Shown one piece after another: positions 9,195 through 16,897 of a stretch of DNA of 64,000 bases. The translations under genes were made by a program, and so were the position numbers. This DNA is from Streptacidiphilus sp. 4-A2 (GTDB taxonomy: Bacteria > Actinomycetota > Actinomycetes > Streptomycetales > Streptomycetaceae), in NCBI GenBank assembly GCA_014284505.1, contig JAAFYY010000001.1, positions 5,877,845-5,941,844 on the forward strand. The letters are read 5' to 3'. Within the stretch, counting starts at the first letter, position 1. The number at the start of each line of letters is the position of its first letter. The notes beneath the pieces are model-generated. The model was not told the DNA's origin and did not search any database. It saw nothing but the letters and a program-made list of their open reading frames with translations.

Positions 9195-9792
9195 TCAGTA
9201 CGCCGGGTCGCAGGCCGGGGTTTCCGCAGGAGCGCAGTCACTGCTGTCACCATCCGGGTTGCAGGCTGTCGGGTCGTCCCAGGCCGTTCGCGGGTCCCCG
9301 GGCAGCGATGTCACGCCACGCCTGGCTGTCGATGATGGCGGCAAGCGGGGTGTCCTGGACATTGCCCGCTGTCCGTACGAACCCCGTTGCCTGTGATGCG
9401 GTCGTGCTCATCGGCCTGGTCACTGTAGTAGGAGGTCGCCAGACTCACGCCGCGCTGTCGCAGCACCGGCCACAACGACTCGCGAACGTGCATCAGGTTG
9501 CTGAACACCTCGACCGACAGGCCCAGTTCGACAGCGCGGTTCACCAGATCGGACAAGGCGGGGTGAAGCGTAGGCTCGCCGCCGATGAACTGCACCCGAG
9601 TGAAACCCGTCTGAGCAGCCTGATCCAGAACGGACAGCCATCCCCCACGGGTCATGTCGCCGTCCTTGCCGCTCGGCCCGGACGAGTTGTAGCAATGCAG
9701 GCACTGCGCCTGGCACTTGCGGTGATGTCGAGCGCGAGCGAGCGCATGGTCGTACTCGCCTCGGTCTGTGCGGCTCCGATGGTGGTGGTCAC
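9195..9792 (-). pseudogene. Radical SAM/SPASM enzyme, frameshifted and probably internally deleted
   Basis: Starts at GTG 9792 (MTTTIGAAQTEAST), with AAGGGC upstream. The radical SAM cluster motif CQAQCLHCYNSSGP is clear, followed by VQFIGGEPTLHP, VEVFSNL and ATSYYSD. One base is missing just before the first Cys. After HDRITG (about 9385) the frame is lost. A Cys-rich end, CNPDGDSSDCAPAETPACD, is read in another frame directly before the stop at 9195 and resembles a SPASM C-terminus. The total (about 199 codons) is shorter than I expect for the family, so a central piece seems missing. It is followed after 12 bases by the methyltransferase. Probable substrate: a peptide; inference only. Confidence 0.65.
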
Positions 9793-9870
9793 TGATCACT
9801 GCCCTTCTCTTGATTGCGGTCCCGGCAGCCCGGATGGCCGCCGGGCCTGGAAGGTCATGCGGAGGAGAGG

Positions 9871-10236
9871 TCACTCCAGCCCGGGCCAGCGGGCTCTCAA
9901 CCACTCGTCCAGGGTGGGGTCGTGGACTTCCCAGTCGCACGCGCCGGGGTGCCCGAGGGCGAAGGTGCAGCCGTGCTCCTGGGGCTTCCGGCAACGGCCC
10001 AGCCAGCACAACTGCCCTGCACTGCAATCGACTTCGTCCCAGCGCAGCCACAGGGCGGTGTGCTCGTCGTCGGCGTCGTAAGCGACTTCGCAGGCGTGCT
10101 GCCCCTCGTGGTTCTCACCCAGCTCGCAGAGCGCGTAGTCGCCGTGAAACCGGAAAGCACGCCCCCGGTGCAGGCTGCATGCGATCTCGATCAACGCCGT
10201 GGGCTTTTCCGCGAACGCCGTGCACTGAAGGACCAC
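9871..10236 (-). CDS. Cys/His-rich hypothetical protein
   Basis: A 121-residue cytosolic protein from GTG 10236 with AGGGGG upstream. It starts 9 bases past the LuxR-type gene, so it is in the same operon. It carries two similar Cys/His clusters, CELGENHEGQHAC and CTFALGHPGACDW, each of a form often seen in small streptomycete proteins and possibly zinc-binding, plus further Cys (CSAGQLCWLGRC). I do not recognise a named family. The following gene is the radical SAM remnant, about 80 bases on. Confidence 0.7.
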   Translation of the reverse strand: MVLQCTAFAEKPTALIEIACSLHRGRAFRFHGDYALCELGENHEGQHACEVAYDADDEHTALWLRWDEVDCSAGQLCWLGRCRKPQEHGCTFALGHPGACDWEVHDPTLDEWLRARWPGLE

Positions 10237-10245
10237 AGCCGCCCC

Positions 10246-10692
10246 CTACTGCCTGGGGAAGAGATCGGCCAGGCCGAGCAGCCCGCAGCGCAGGGCGATC
10301 CCCACCGCATGCGCACTGTTCCTGGCCCCCAGCAGCTTGAAGATCCGCCGCTTGTGCGTCTTCACGGAGTTCACCGCGATTCCGCCCGCCCAGGCGATCT
10401 GCTGGTCCGTGAGGCCCAGGGCGATCACGTGCAGGATCTGCGCCTGACGAGCGGTGAGCGCCACCGGCCCGGCCGGTCCGGGCGCCGGGAGAACAGCAGC
10501 GGTGCCGTACCGACGGTACGAGGCCACCCGCCTGGCCAGCTCGGATCCGGGCTCATGACACAGGCAGAGGCAGCTGACCTCCCGTATGCCAACTCGGCTC
10601 CAGGCCTTGTACATCCCGTAGCACCGCGCGTGCGACTCGGGAGCGGCACCGGAGTTGCAGCGCCGTGGACCGGTCGGCAACATCAGCGTCAC
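10246..10692 (-). CDS. LuxR-type HTH regulator with Cys-rich head
   Basis: 148 residues from GTG 10692. The C-terminal half is a LuxR/NarL DNA-binding domain (LTARQAQILHVIALGLTDQQIAWAGG; NSVKTHKRRIFKLLGARNSAHAV). The N-terminal half has no receiver domain but has several Cys (SCLCLCHEP; CNSG; ARCYG), so metal or redox sensing is possible but unproven. The start overlaps the stop of the upstream small gene by four bases (GTGA), indicating translational coupling. It probably regulates this array or the neighbouring radical SAM and methyltransferase genes; inference. Confidence 0.8.
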   Translation of the reverse strand: MTLMLPTGPRRCNSGAAPESHARCYGMYKAWSRVGIREVSCLCLCHEPGSELARRVASYRRYGTAAVLPAPGPAGPVALTARQAQILHVIALGLTDQQIAWAGGIAVNSVKTHKRRIFKLLGARNSAHAVGIALRCGLLGLADLFPRQ

Positions 10693-10868
10693 AGTGAACT
10701 CCGGCCGCTGCGGCGGTAGTTCTGCATCGCGTCAAAGGCGTCGTTGAAGCGGGACCACTCCAGCGAGCCATCCGGATCCGGCTGCGGCACCCCGCCGAGG
10801 AGCACCCGCCAGCACTGCGCCTCCTTGTCCCACCCCATCGTCGCGTCGGCGTCGTGTTCCTGGACCAT
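10689..10868 (-). CDS. Small hypothetical protein, 59 residues
   Basis: Reads MVQEHDADATMGWDKEAQCW to the end NYRRSGRSSL from ATG 10868. It is soluble, with one Cys and many acidic and aromatic residues. The four-base overlap with the LuxR-type gene and the good coding character support it. It is the first gene of the operon behind the HATPase gene (gap 68 bases). A role as a peptide substrate for the radical SAM enzyme is conceivable only by position; it has no recognisable leader/core layout. Confidence 0.6.
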   Translation of the reverse strand: MVQEHDADATMGWDKEAQCWRVLLGGVPQPDPDGSLEWSRFNDAFDAMQNYRRSGRSSL

Positions 10869-10936
10869 CTCACGACCCCTTCGCGCCGGCTCTGGCCATG
10901 CGCGGCAGGTCGAATAACGCCTTGTCGACCGTCATC

Positions 10937-11368
10937 TCAGCAGTCCTCCAGTGCCAGCTTGGCCCATACGCATTTGGTGTCGAAGTCGCCGCGCGTCATG
11001 CCGACGGCAGCGGCGAGTTCTCGCACGATGAGCAGCCCACGTCCGTGCTCATCGGTCTCGTCCGGGCAGCTCATGCGGATGCCCTTCCGACTGCGGTCCC
11101 ACACGCCGATCACCAGGAAGTCCGGCTCCAGCGAAACCGCGACTTTGAAGCGGTCCTCACGGTCAGCACCTTCCGCCACCCACGCGAGGACGGCGTTCGT
11201 GACCAACTCCGAGGCAATGAGGCGCGCGCAGTCGGCCGCCTCCAGGAGCCCCCAGTCGGACACGGTGGCGTGCACGAAATTTCGTGCGATTCTCGCGAAT
11301 GCCAGATCGACCGGAAACAGCCTCACGGAAGTCGGCTTCGCGCTCAGTGCAGCAACACTTGCAGACAT
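10937..11368 (-). CDS. HATPase_c (RsbW/anti-sigma-like) ATP-binding protein
   Basis: A 143-residue serine-kinase-like ATPase domain of the RsbW type, common in Streptomyces. Motifs: the N box ASELVTNAVLAW, DFLVIGVWDRS, and the G2-type segment DEHGRGLLIVRELAAAVG. The start MSASVAALSAKP at ATG 11368 has AGGGG upstream. Longer frames upstream look like non-coding promoter DNA shared with the XRE gene. It diverges from the XRE/DUF397 genes across 217 bases. The trio HATPase + XRE + DUF397 resembles the abaA/whiJ-type regulatory loci of S. coelicolor. Confidence 0.88.
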   Translation of the reverse strand: MSASVAALSAKPTSVRLFPVDLAFARIARNFVHATVSDWGLLEAADCARLIASELVTNAVLAWVAEGADREDRFKVAVSLEPDFLVIGVWDRSRKGIRMSCPDETDEHGRGLLIVRELAAAVGMTRGDFDTKCVWAKLALEDC

Positions 11369-11585
11369 GGGGGCACCCCTGTACGCGTGCGCGCCACATT
11401 CACGGAGTGTCCTGGATCGGGCACCCGCTGTGACCACAACCAAGCTAGCCCTCCATCGGATCGCCATGCAAGCCTCTCCATCGCATGTGTGCATGCAAGT
11501 TTGCATCGGACGCGCGCGAGGGGCTCAAGGTCGTACGGTGTCCCCCATCCGGCAGACTTGGTCCACAGGAGCAAAAGGAGGAGCG

Positions 11586-12455
11586 ATGCCGCAGGGTGGT
11601 AGAACTACAGTCCGCAGCAGGCGACTTGGGCGCGAGCTGAAGGATGCGCGGGTCAAGTCCGGGCAGAGCCAAGAAGATGCAGCGACTGCGCTGCTATGTA
11701 ACGCGTCGAAGATCAGCCGGATTGAATCAGGTCACGTCTCCGCGCGCCCTCTTGAGGTGGTGACGCTCCTCCGCCTGTACGGCGTGGTGGACGATCCAGC
11801 ACGCGTAAAGCGCCTTGAGGAGTTGGCGCGGGTCAGCAGCAAGCGTGGCTGGTGGCTTGACTATGAAGCCATCCCAAACGGATACGCTGATCAAATCAGT
11901 TTGGAGGACGACGCCACCCATATCTCCGAGTGGGGTTCGGCGCTCATTCCAGGACTGTGCCAGTCTCCTAAGTACGCACAGAAAACCATCGAGAATGGGC
12001 CGAACTTCGTACCTCCCGACCAGATTAAAGAGCTTGTCGAGGTACGCAAGCGTCGCCAGCGCCTAATTTCGACTGAGGGCATCTACTACGCTGCAACGCT
12101 GTGGGAGTGTGCCGTCACCACTCCCGCCTGGGGACTTGAGGTGCACGAAGACCAACTGAAGCATCTCTTGTCACTCACAGAGCAGTCCAACATCACCATC
12201 CAGATCTTGCCCATGCGCGAAATCGCAGCTGCGACATTGACTGGCCCCTTCTCGGCGTACGCATTTTCCGAGGAACCCGCATTTGAAGCGGTGCGAGTGA
12301 GCAACGCCATGAACACAACCGTCCTTGAAAGCGGAAGCGACCTGACTGCCTACTCACGCATCTACGATAGGCTACGGTCGGCGGCACTCTCGCAGGATCA
12401 AAGCGCTAAGCTGATCCGAAACATTTTGGGAAACCTGAACAAGGGACAGACGTGA
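11586..12455 (+). CDS. XRE-family regulator with DUF5753 (WhiJ-like)
   Basis: 289 residues from ATG 11586 behind AAAAGGAGGAGCG. N-terminal HTH (LGRELKDARVKSGQSQEDAA; NASKISRIESGHV), then the DUF5753 sensor-like domain (LIPGLCQSPKYAQ; RKRRQRLI; ITIQILPMRE; FEAVRVSN). No frameshift. Codon use is visibly less GC-biased than the neighbours, which suggests acquisition. The stop overlaps the DUF397 start by four bases. In the WhiJ model such a regulator binds DNA and is modulated by its small DUF397 partner. Confidence 0.93.
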   Translation: MPQGGRTTVRSRRLGRELKDARVKSGQSQEDAATALLCNASKISRIESGHVSARPLEVVTLLRLYGVVDDPARVKRLEELARVSSKRGWWLDYEAIPNGYADQISLEDDATHISEWGSALIPGLCQSPKYAQKTIENGPNFVPPDQIKELVEVRKRRQRLISTEGIYYAATLWECAVTTPAWGLEVHEDQLKHLLSLTEQSNITIQILPMREIAAATLTGPFSAYAFSEEPAFEAVRVSNAMNTTVLESGSDLTAYSRIYDRLRSAALSQDQSAKLIRNILGNLNKGQT

Positions 12456-12649
12456 GCGATATTACCGGCCCCTTCAAGAAGTCGTCCTTCTCCGGCAACC
12501 AGGGAGACTGCGTAGAGGTGGCGCAGGCCACTGACGGCGGCCGGGCCGTGCGGGACAGCAAGAACCCCGACGGCGGCACCCAGTTCTACACTGCCTCCGA
12601 ATGGTCGGCATTCATCGCGGGCGTCAAGGCCGGCGAGTTCGATCTCTGA
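12452..12649 (+). CDS. DUF397 small acidic protein, copy 1
   Basis: 65 residues from GTG 12452, overlapping the XRE gene by GTGA. DUF397 signature: FKKSSFSGNQGDCVEVA, GRAVRDSKNP, EWSAFIAGVKAGEFDL. Likely partner of the XRE regulator. Followed by a strong terminator. Confidence 0.92.
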   Translation: MSDITGPFKKSSFSGNQGDCVEVAQATDGGRAVRDSKNPDGGTQFYTASEWSAFIAGVKAGEFDL

Positions 12650-12665
12650 GGCAAGCAAAACACCT

Positions 12666-12699
12666 GAGAGGTCCACGCCCATTGCGGCGTGGACCTCTC
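12666..12699 (+). terminator. Perfect 14-bp hairpin terminator
   Basis: GAGAGGTCCACGCC, a 6-base loop and GGCGTGGACCTCTC form a perfect stem 16 bases behind the first DUF397 gene. It separates that operon from the two further DUF397 genes, which must have their own promoter in 12700-12950. Confidence 0.85.
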
Positions 12700-12952
12700 T
12701 GCGTATCCTGACGCCCTCCAATCCCACCCGAACCGATAGTCACAACGGCAACGCCAGCCGCACGCTTCCCATAGGCCAAAGAGGACGACAAAGCCGTCAT
12801 CACTGGGTCCCCGAATATCACTCACATCCACGAGTTGAATTGACTTCCGACGGTTTACACTCGGTCGTTCGACGCGCTACGATCGACCTCGAAGACATCA
12901 GAGAATTCCTGGAATTCACCCGCACCCATACCGGAAGCAAGGAATGGAATCC

Positions 12953-13156
12953 ATGACTCACCCTGACATAATCGGCCCCTTCGTGAAGCCCTTCGCCTCG
13001 GATGCCCAAGACACTTGCGTGACTGTGGCCCCCACTACGGACGGTGGTCGGGCTGTCCGCTCAAGCAAGAATCCTGAGCTCGGCACTCAGTACTACGACG
13101 CGGATGAGTGGGCCGCGTTCATCCAGAGCGTCAAGGCTGGCCAGTACGACCTGTGA
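12953..13156 (+). CDS. DUF397 small acidic protein, copy 2 (diverged)
   Basis: 67 residues from ATG 12953, with AAGGAA about 9 bases upstream (an ATG at 12944 is too close to it). Diverged copy: IIGPFVKPFASDAQDTCVTV replaces the usual KKSSFSG, with Arg-Ser-Ser in place of Arg-Asp-Ser (AVRSSKNPE). It lacks the SSxS serines, so partner specificity may differ. It is 38 bases before copy 3. Confidence 0.85.
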   Translation: MTHPDIIGPFVKPFASDAQDTCVTVAPTTDGGRAVRSSKNPELGTQYYDADEWAAFIQSVKAGQYDL

Positions 13157-13193
13157 GGCGGGCTACTCTCACACTGGAGGGCAGAAGGAAATC

Positions 13194-13394
13194 ATGAAGA
13201 CGAAAATCGTCGGCCCCTTCAAGAAGTCGTCCTTCTCCGGCAATCAGCCGGACTGCGTGGAGACTGCGCCCACCGCCGACGGCGGGCGCGCTGTCCGGGA
13301 CAGCAAGAACCCCGGCGGCGGCACCCAGTACTACACCGCCTCCGAATGGGCCGCGTTCATCACCGGGGTCAAGGCTGGCGAGTTCGACCTCTGA
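13194..13394 (+). CDS. DUF397 small acidic protein, copy 3
   Basis: 66 residues from ATG 13194 with AAGGAA upstream. Nearly identical to copy 1 (FKKSSFSGNQPDCVETA, AVRDSKNPGGG, VKAGEFDL), which points to a recent local duplication. It is convergent with the acetyltransferase, only 15 bases away. Confidence 0.92.
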   Translation: MKTKIVGPFKKSSFSGNQPDCVETAPTADGGRAVRDSKNPGGGTQYYTASEWAAFITGVKAGEFDL

Positions 13395-13409
13395 CCCGCG
13401 CGAGGCCGC

Positions 13410-13970
13410 TTACGCGGGGCGCTTGCGCAGGTGGCGGTGGCCCTCGTGGGGGAACTGGGGTGGGAGTGGCGGGAGGATCGAGTCCAGGGCGTAGCCGCAC
13501 TTCTGGGCGACGCGGCAGGAGCCTTCGTTGCCGACTGTGTGCAGCAGCTCGATCTCGTCGGCGGGCATCAAGTCCTGGCCGCCGAAAAGCCATTGCGTGG
13601 CGGTCTCGACGCAGCGTGAGGCGACGCCCTTGCCGCGCGCTGCGGCCACCGTCCAGTAGCCCACGCCGGTCGCGAGCGTCACCGGCGGGTTGGCCGCCTT
13701 GACGGTGAAGTAGCCGACCAGCGTGCCCTCCTCCTCGACCGCCCAGCTCAGATGGGTCCCGTCGGCCCAGCCCTGGTGCTGGTCGGCGATCCAGGCGCGG
13801 GCCTCGTCCGCGTCGTCGACGGGGCGCATCAACCAGCGGCGCATGGCCTCGTCGCGGTGGGCGGCGACGACCGCCGGGACGTCGGCGACCCGCCAGGGGC
13901 GGAGGGTCAGGGCCGGCCCGGTCGGGGTGGGTGCCACGGTCAAGGTCATCGGCGACGTCATGCGGCCCAT
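13410..13970 (-). CDS. GNAT-family N-acetyltransferase (RimJ-like)
   Basis: 186 residues if started at 13970 (ATG at 13961 and 13949 are alternatives; none has a strong ribosome binding site). GNAT fold: LTLRPWRVADVPAVVAAHRD, ARAWIADQ, the acetyl-CoA loop VAAARGKGVASRC (Q/RxxGxG/A type) and the end GNEGSCRVAQKCGY, typical of the RimJ/L group. Predicted to acetylate an N-terminus, amino sugar or small molecule; the substrate cannot be told. Confidence 0.88.
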   Translation of the reverse strand: MGRMTSPMTLTVAPTPTGPALTLRPWRVADVPAVVAAHRDEAMRRWLMRPVDDADEARAWIADQHQGWADGTHLSWAVEEEGTLVGYFTVKAANPPVTLATGVGYWTVAAARGKGVASRCVETATQWLFGGQDLMPADEIELLHTVGNEGSCRVAQKCGYALDSILPPLPPQFPHEGHRHLRKRPA

Positions 13971-14079
13971 CCAACAACACGGCTGCCCGGTGCGCCGCAG
14001 GGGGCGTCAACTCGTCGGCGAGGAAAGGGCGATGTGCGCTGCTTGCACGGTTCGTCCCGACCCGCCGGGCCGATGCGCG

Positions 14080-14567
14080 TCACTGCCGGTGAAGCTTGCA
14101 GAAGGTGTTGCTGTCATCCGGAGGGCCGACGTACTCCCACAGCACGGGGTTGCTTGCCGGTCCCCCTCGTCCAGCTCGTTCTGGTTGATTTTCCCGAAGA
14201 GGACCACGCTGCTGGTGGCCGCAGCCGGCGACTCGAACAGGTTGGAGCCGTCGCCCTGCACCCAGGTGCCGGTGTCCGACCCCACCTGCGGATCGGAGGT
14301 GCCGAAGCCGCAGATCCTGACGGCCGAGAAGGTCCCATCGGGCTGGAGGACCAGGACGCCGCCGTCGGCCGACTTCCAGGTGCCGATCAACTGATCGTCG
14401 CTCAGATGCGTCGGCGTCGGAGTGTCATCCGTGACGTGCTGGTAGATCACCGTGCCAACCACCAACAGGACCGGCAGCAGCACCGTTCCCAGGCATCCGG
14501 TCACCCAACGGGAACCGGGGCTCTTGGCCGCCGCCGGCTCCTCGACCCGGCCGAGATCCTCAAGCAT
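14080..14567 (-). CDS. Membrane-anchored hypothetical protein (one frameshift)
   Basis: From ATG 14567 (MLEDLGRVEEPAAA) with GGAG upstream. One membrane helix (VTGCLGTVLLPVLLVVGTVIY), then an outer domain with LIGTWKSADGGVLVLQPDGTF, VRICGF and TWVQGDG, which looks like a small beta domain. The frame breaks near 14150. Reading across gives the natural end LWEYVGPPDDSNTFCKLHRQ, with two Cys able to form a disulfide. Function unknown. Confidence 0.72.
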
Positions 14568-14646
14568 CCGTGCCCCGCTCCCGATCACCCTGCCCCGCCG
14601 TGGTTGACCACCGGGGCCGGGTACCCGGTTCCCGGTTCGGTCGATC

Positions 14647-14683
14647 GGTAGGTAGGTAGGTAGGTCGGTCGGTCGGTCGGTCG
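14647..14683. repeat. Tetranucleotide microsatellite GGTA/GGTC
   Basis: Four copies of GGTA followed by five of GGTC lie upstream of the preceding leftward gene, in its possible promoter region. Such a repeat could change promoter spacing by slippage. Confidence 0.85.
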
Positions 14684-14816
14684 GAGAAGAGAGACTGTGG
14701 GCCGGACCGGGCGAACCGGCCAGCCCACGCCTCCTCAGACGGGCGCGGAGCATCCCAATCACGCGGGAAGCATCAGTTGTTGATGATGCATCACATATGA
14801 CTGGGCGAAGACCTGT

Positions 14817-15323
14817 TCAACCGGCACTGGGAGTCAGCTGCGGGGAGGGGCCGGTGCCCGGGGCGACGCCGGTGGGGGTGGTCGTCGGCAGGGCTCCGGT
14901 GGGACCGGACGTCGGGAGCGGGCAGGAGATCGGGGAGGGGACCGGACTGTACGAGGGAATGCCGGTCGGGCTGGCCACCGGGGAGTAGGTCGGGGTGCCG
15001 GTGGGAGAGGCAACCGGGCCGGACGGGTAGACGCAGGTCGTCCAGACGCTCGGGGTCTGCGTCGGGGACGGGTGACGGTGGGACGGACGGGAGTTCGGGT
15101 GGGCGACAGCCGAACCGTTCATGGTGTAGCTCGTGGCCACCGCCACGCCGGTGCCGCCGAGAATCACCATGAGGGTGAGGGCGGTGGCACCCACGACGCG
15201 GCGTCGCATCCTGCGCGATCTGCCTGCGGCGATCACGTCATCGGGGTCCCTTGCTTCGAACCGGACCTGGTCCATGCGTTCCTCCAGTGCGGATCTCAAC
15301 CAGTGTTCATCGGGCTGGGACAT
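14817..15323 (-). CDS. Putative membrane anti-sigma factor with Pro/Ser/Thr-rich outer region
   Basis: 168 residues from ATG 15323 with GGAGGT 10 bases upstream. The cytoplasmic head (MSQPDEHWLRSALEERMDQV) is followed by basic residues and one membrane helix (VVGATALTLMVILGGTGVAVA). The outer part is low-complexity Pro/Ser/Thr with PTGxPxYSPV repeats and two Cys. It overlaps the sigma gene by 17 bases. I call it an anti-sigma factor from this coupling and topology; there is no zinc anti-sigma motif. Confidence 0.7.
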   Translation of the reverse strand: MSQPDEHWLRSALEERMDQVRFEARDPDDVIAAGRSRRMRRRVVGATALTLMVILGGTGVAVATSYTMNGSAVAHPNSRPSHRHPSPTQTPSVWTTCVYPSGPVASPTGTPTYSPVASPTGIPSYSPVPSPISCPLPTSGPTGALPTTTPTGVAPGTGPSPQLTPSAG

Positions 15324-15849
15324 GACGGTGCAGACCTCCCTCATGCGTGATCAGCGCATCACTGAGCTGCCCCCGGAGCTTGGTCAGCGCTTTCGCGCTC
15401 TGGCTGCGCACGGTACCCACCGAGCACCCCATCACCGCCGCCACCTCCGCTTCGGGCAGATCGGCCCAGTACCGCAGCACCACAGCGGTGCGTTGGCGTT
15501 TGGGCAGCGCCATCAGGGCCCGCACGATGTCGACACGCGTCGTGTCGGTGCCGGCGGGCCCGGCCACATAGGCGTCCTTCGTCTCGACCGCCAGGTCGGT
15601 GAGGAACTCGCGTACACGCCTCTTGCGTAACCACGAGATGTTGGCGTTGACCAGGATCCGGCGCACGTACGCGTCCGCGTTCTCGCTGCTGCGCACCCGC
15701 TGCCAGGACACATAGGCCTTGGCCAGGGCTGTCTGGACCAGGTCCTGCGCCAGGTGCACGTCGCCCACCAGCAGGTAGGCCTCCCGTTCGAGGACCCCAC
15801 GCCGGCGGACGACGTACTCGCGGAACTCACGCTCGCTTGCTTCGTCCAC
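15307..15849 (-). CDS. SigE-family (ECF) RNA polymerase sigma factor
   Basis: 180 residues. Region 2 (AYLLVGDVHLAQDLVQTALA; KAYVSWQRV) and region 4 (LPKRQRTAVVLRYWADLPEA; VMGCSVGTVRSQSAKAL) are complete. It belongs to the actinobacterial SigE-like ECF group usually paired with a membrane protein gene, as here. It starts at 15849 (MDEASEREFREYVV). Targets unknown. Confidence 0.93.
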   Translation of the reverse strand: MDEASEREFREYVVRRRGVLEREAYLLVGDVHLAQDLVQTALAKAYVSWQRVRSSENADAYVRRILVNANISWLRKRRVREFLTDLAVETKDAYVAGPAGTDTTRVDIVRALMALPKRQRTAVVLRYWADLPEAEVAAVMGCSVGTVRSQSAKALTKLRGQLSDALITHEGGLHRHVPAR

Positions 15850-15963
15850 GTCTGCTCTCCCCCCTCACCCCCTAAGACGCCGGACAGTGCCTCCCGCTAT
15901 GCCCGGGGGCGCAAGAAATCCTTGACCCGCCGCACGGAAGCGGACATACCATCAGCAAAACAG

Positions 15964-16013
15964 CCAGGGGCCGTGCCCCGACCGGAACGAAACGGCCGGG
16001 GCGCGGCCCCTGG
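15964..16013 (-). terminator. 20-bp hairpin terminator behind the ABC exporter
   Basis: CCAGGGGCCGTGCCCCGACC and GGCCGGGGCGCGGCCCCTGG pair over 20 positions with two mismatches, 27 bases past the permease stop. Confidence 0.8.
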
Positions 16014-16039
16014 TGCACGGAAGGACAGGCGCTACCCGG

Positions 16040-16897
16040 TCAGCCCACCGCAGAGCGGTACTTGCGGACGGACAGCCACGAGAACAGCACGACGATCAGC
16101 ACTGACCAGCCGACCGACACGCCGATGGCGTGCACCATCGGCCACTCCGTCGGGCCCGGGCCGGGCGGCAGGTTGCCGAACAGGTCACGGGCGGCCTGCA
16201 CGGTCGCGCTGAACGGGTTCCAGTAGGCGATCGCCTGCAACCACCCGGGCATGGTGCTGACCGGCACGAACGCGTTGGAGATGAAGGTCAGCGGGAACAG
16301 CCAGACCAGGCCGGCCGAAGTGGCCGCCTCCGGGCTGCGCACCGACAATCCGATCAGCGCGCCGATCCAGGAGAAGGCGTAGCCGAGCAGGAGCAGCAGC
16401 AGGAACCCGCAGAACGCCTCCAGCACGCTCTTGTGGATCCGCCAGCCGATGGCGAAGGCCACCAGGCCCAGCACCACCAGCGTCAGCGCGGTCTGCACCA
16501 GGTCGGCCAGGGTCCGGCCGACCAGTACCGCCGAGCGCGCCATCGGCAGCGAGCGGAAGCGGTCGACCAGCCCCTTGGTCATGTCCTCGGCGATGCCGGC
16601 CGAGGCTCCGGCGACGGCGAAGGTCACCGTCTGCGCGAAGATCCCGGCCATCAGGAACTGCTTGTACGCATTGGGGTCGCTGGCGGTGCCCGGGACTCTG
16701 ATCGCGCCACCCATGACATAGGTGAACAGCAGCACGAACATGACCGGCTGCATCATGCCGAAGACCACGATCTCCGGGATCCGGGTCATCCGGCGCAGGT
16801 TGCGCTTGGCCACCACCCAGGAGTCCCGCAGCCCCGGCAGCAGCCCGCCGCGATGGGTGGGGACCGCGTTGCCGACCGCACTGGTCATGGTCGTCAT
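16040..16897 (-). CDS. DrrB-like ABC-2 exporter permease
   Basis: 285 residues with six membrane helices and the ABC-2 signature (AGIAEDMTKGLVDRFRSLPMARSAVLVGR). The N-terminal cytoplasmic helix (RDSWVVAKRNLRRMTRIPE) is typical of daunorubicin-type permeases. It starts at ATG 16897, sharing one base with the ATPase stop. Exports a drug or lipid-like compound; substrate unknown. Confidence 0.92.
   Translation of the reverse strand: MTTMTSAVGNAVPTHRGGLLPGLRDSWVVAKRNLRRMTRIPEIVVFGMMQPVMFVLLFTYVMGGAIRVPGTASDPNAYKQFLMAGIFAQTVTFAVAGASAGIAEDMTKGLVDRFRSLPMARSAVLVGRTLADLVQTALTLVVLGLVAFAIGWRIHKSVLEAFCGFLLLLLLGYAFSWIGALIGLSVRSPEAATSAGLVWLFPLTFISNAFVPVSTMPGWLQAIAYWNPFSATVQAARDLFGNLPPGPGPTEWPMVHAIGVSVGWSVLIVVLFSWLSVRKYRSAVG

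Noticed and set aside
9786..9848. A 20-codon frame before the radical SAM gene as a RiPP precursor
   Set aside because: No ribosome binding site, no leader/core layout and no Cys or conserved motif.
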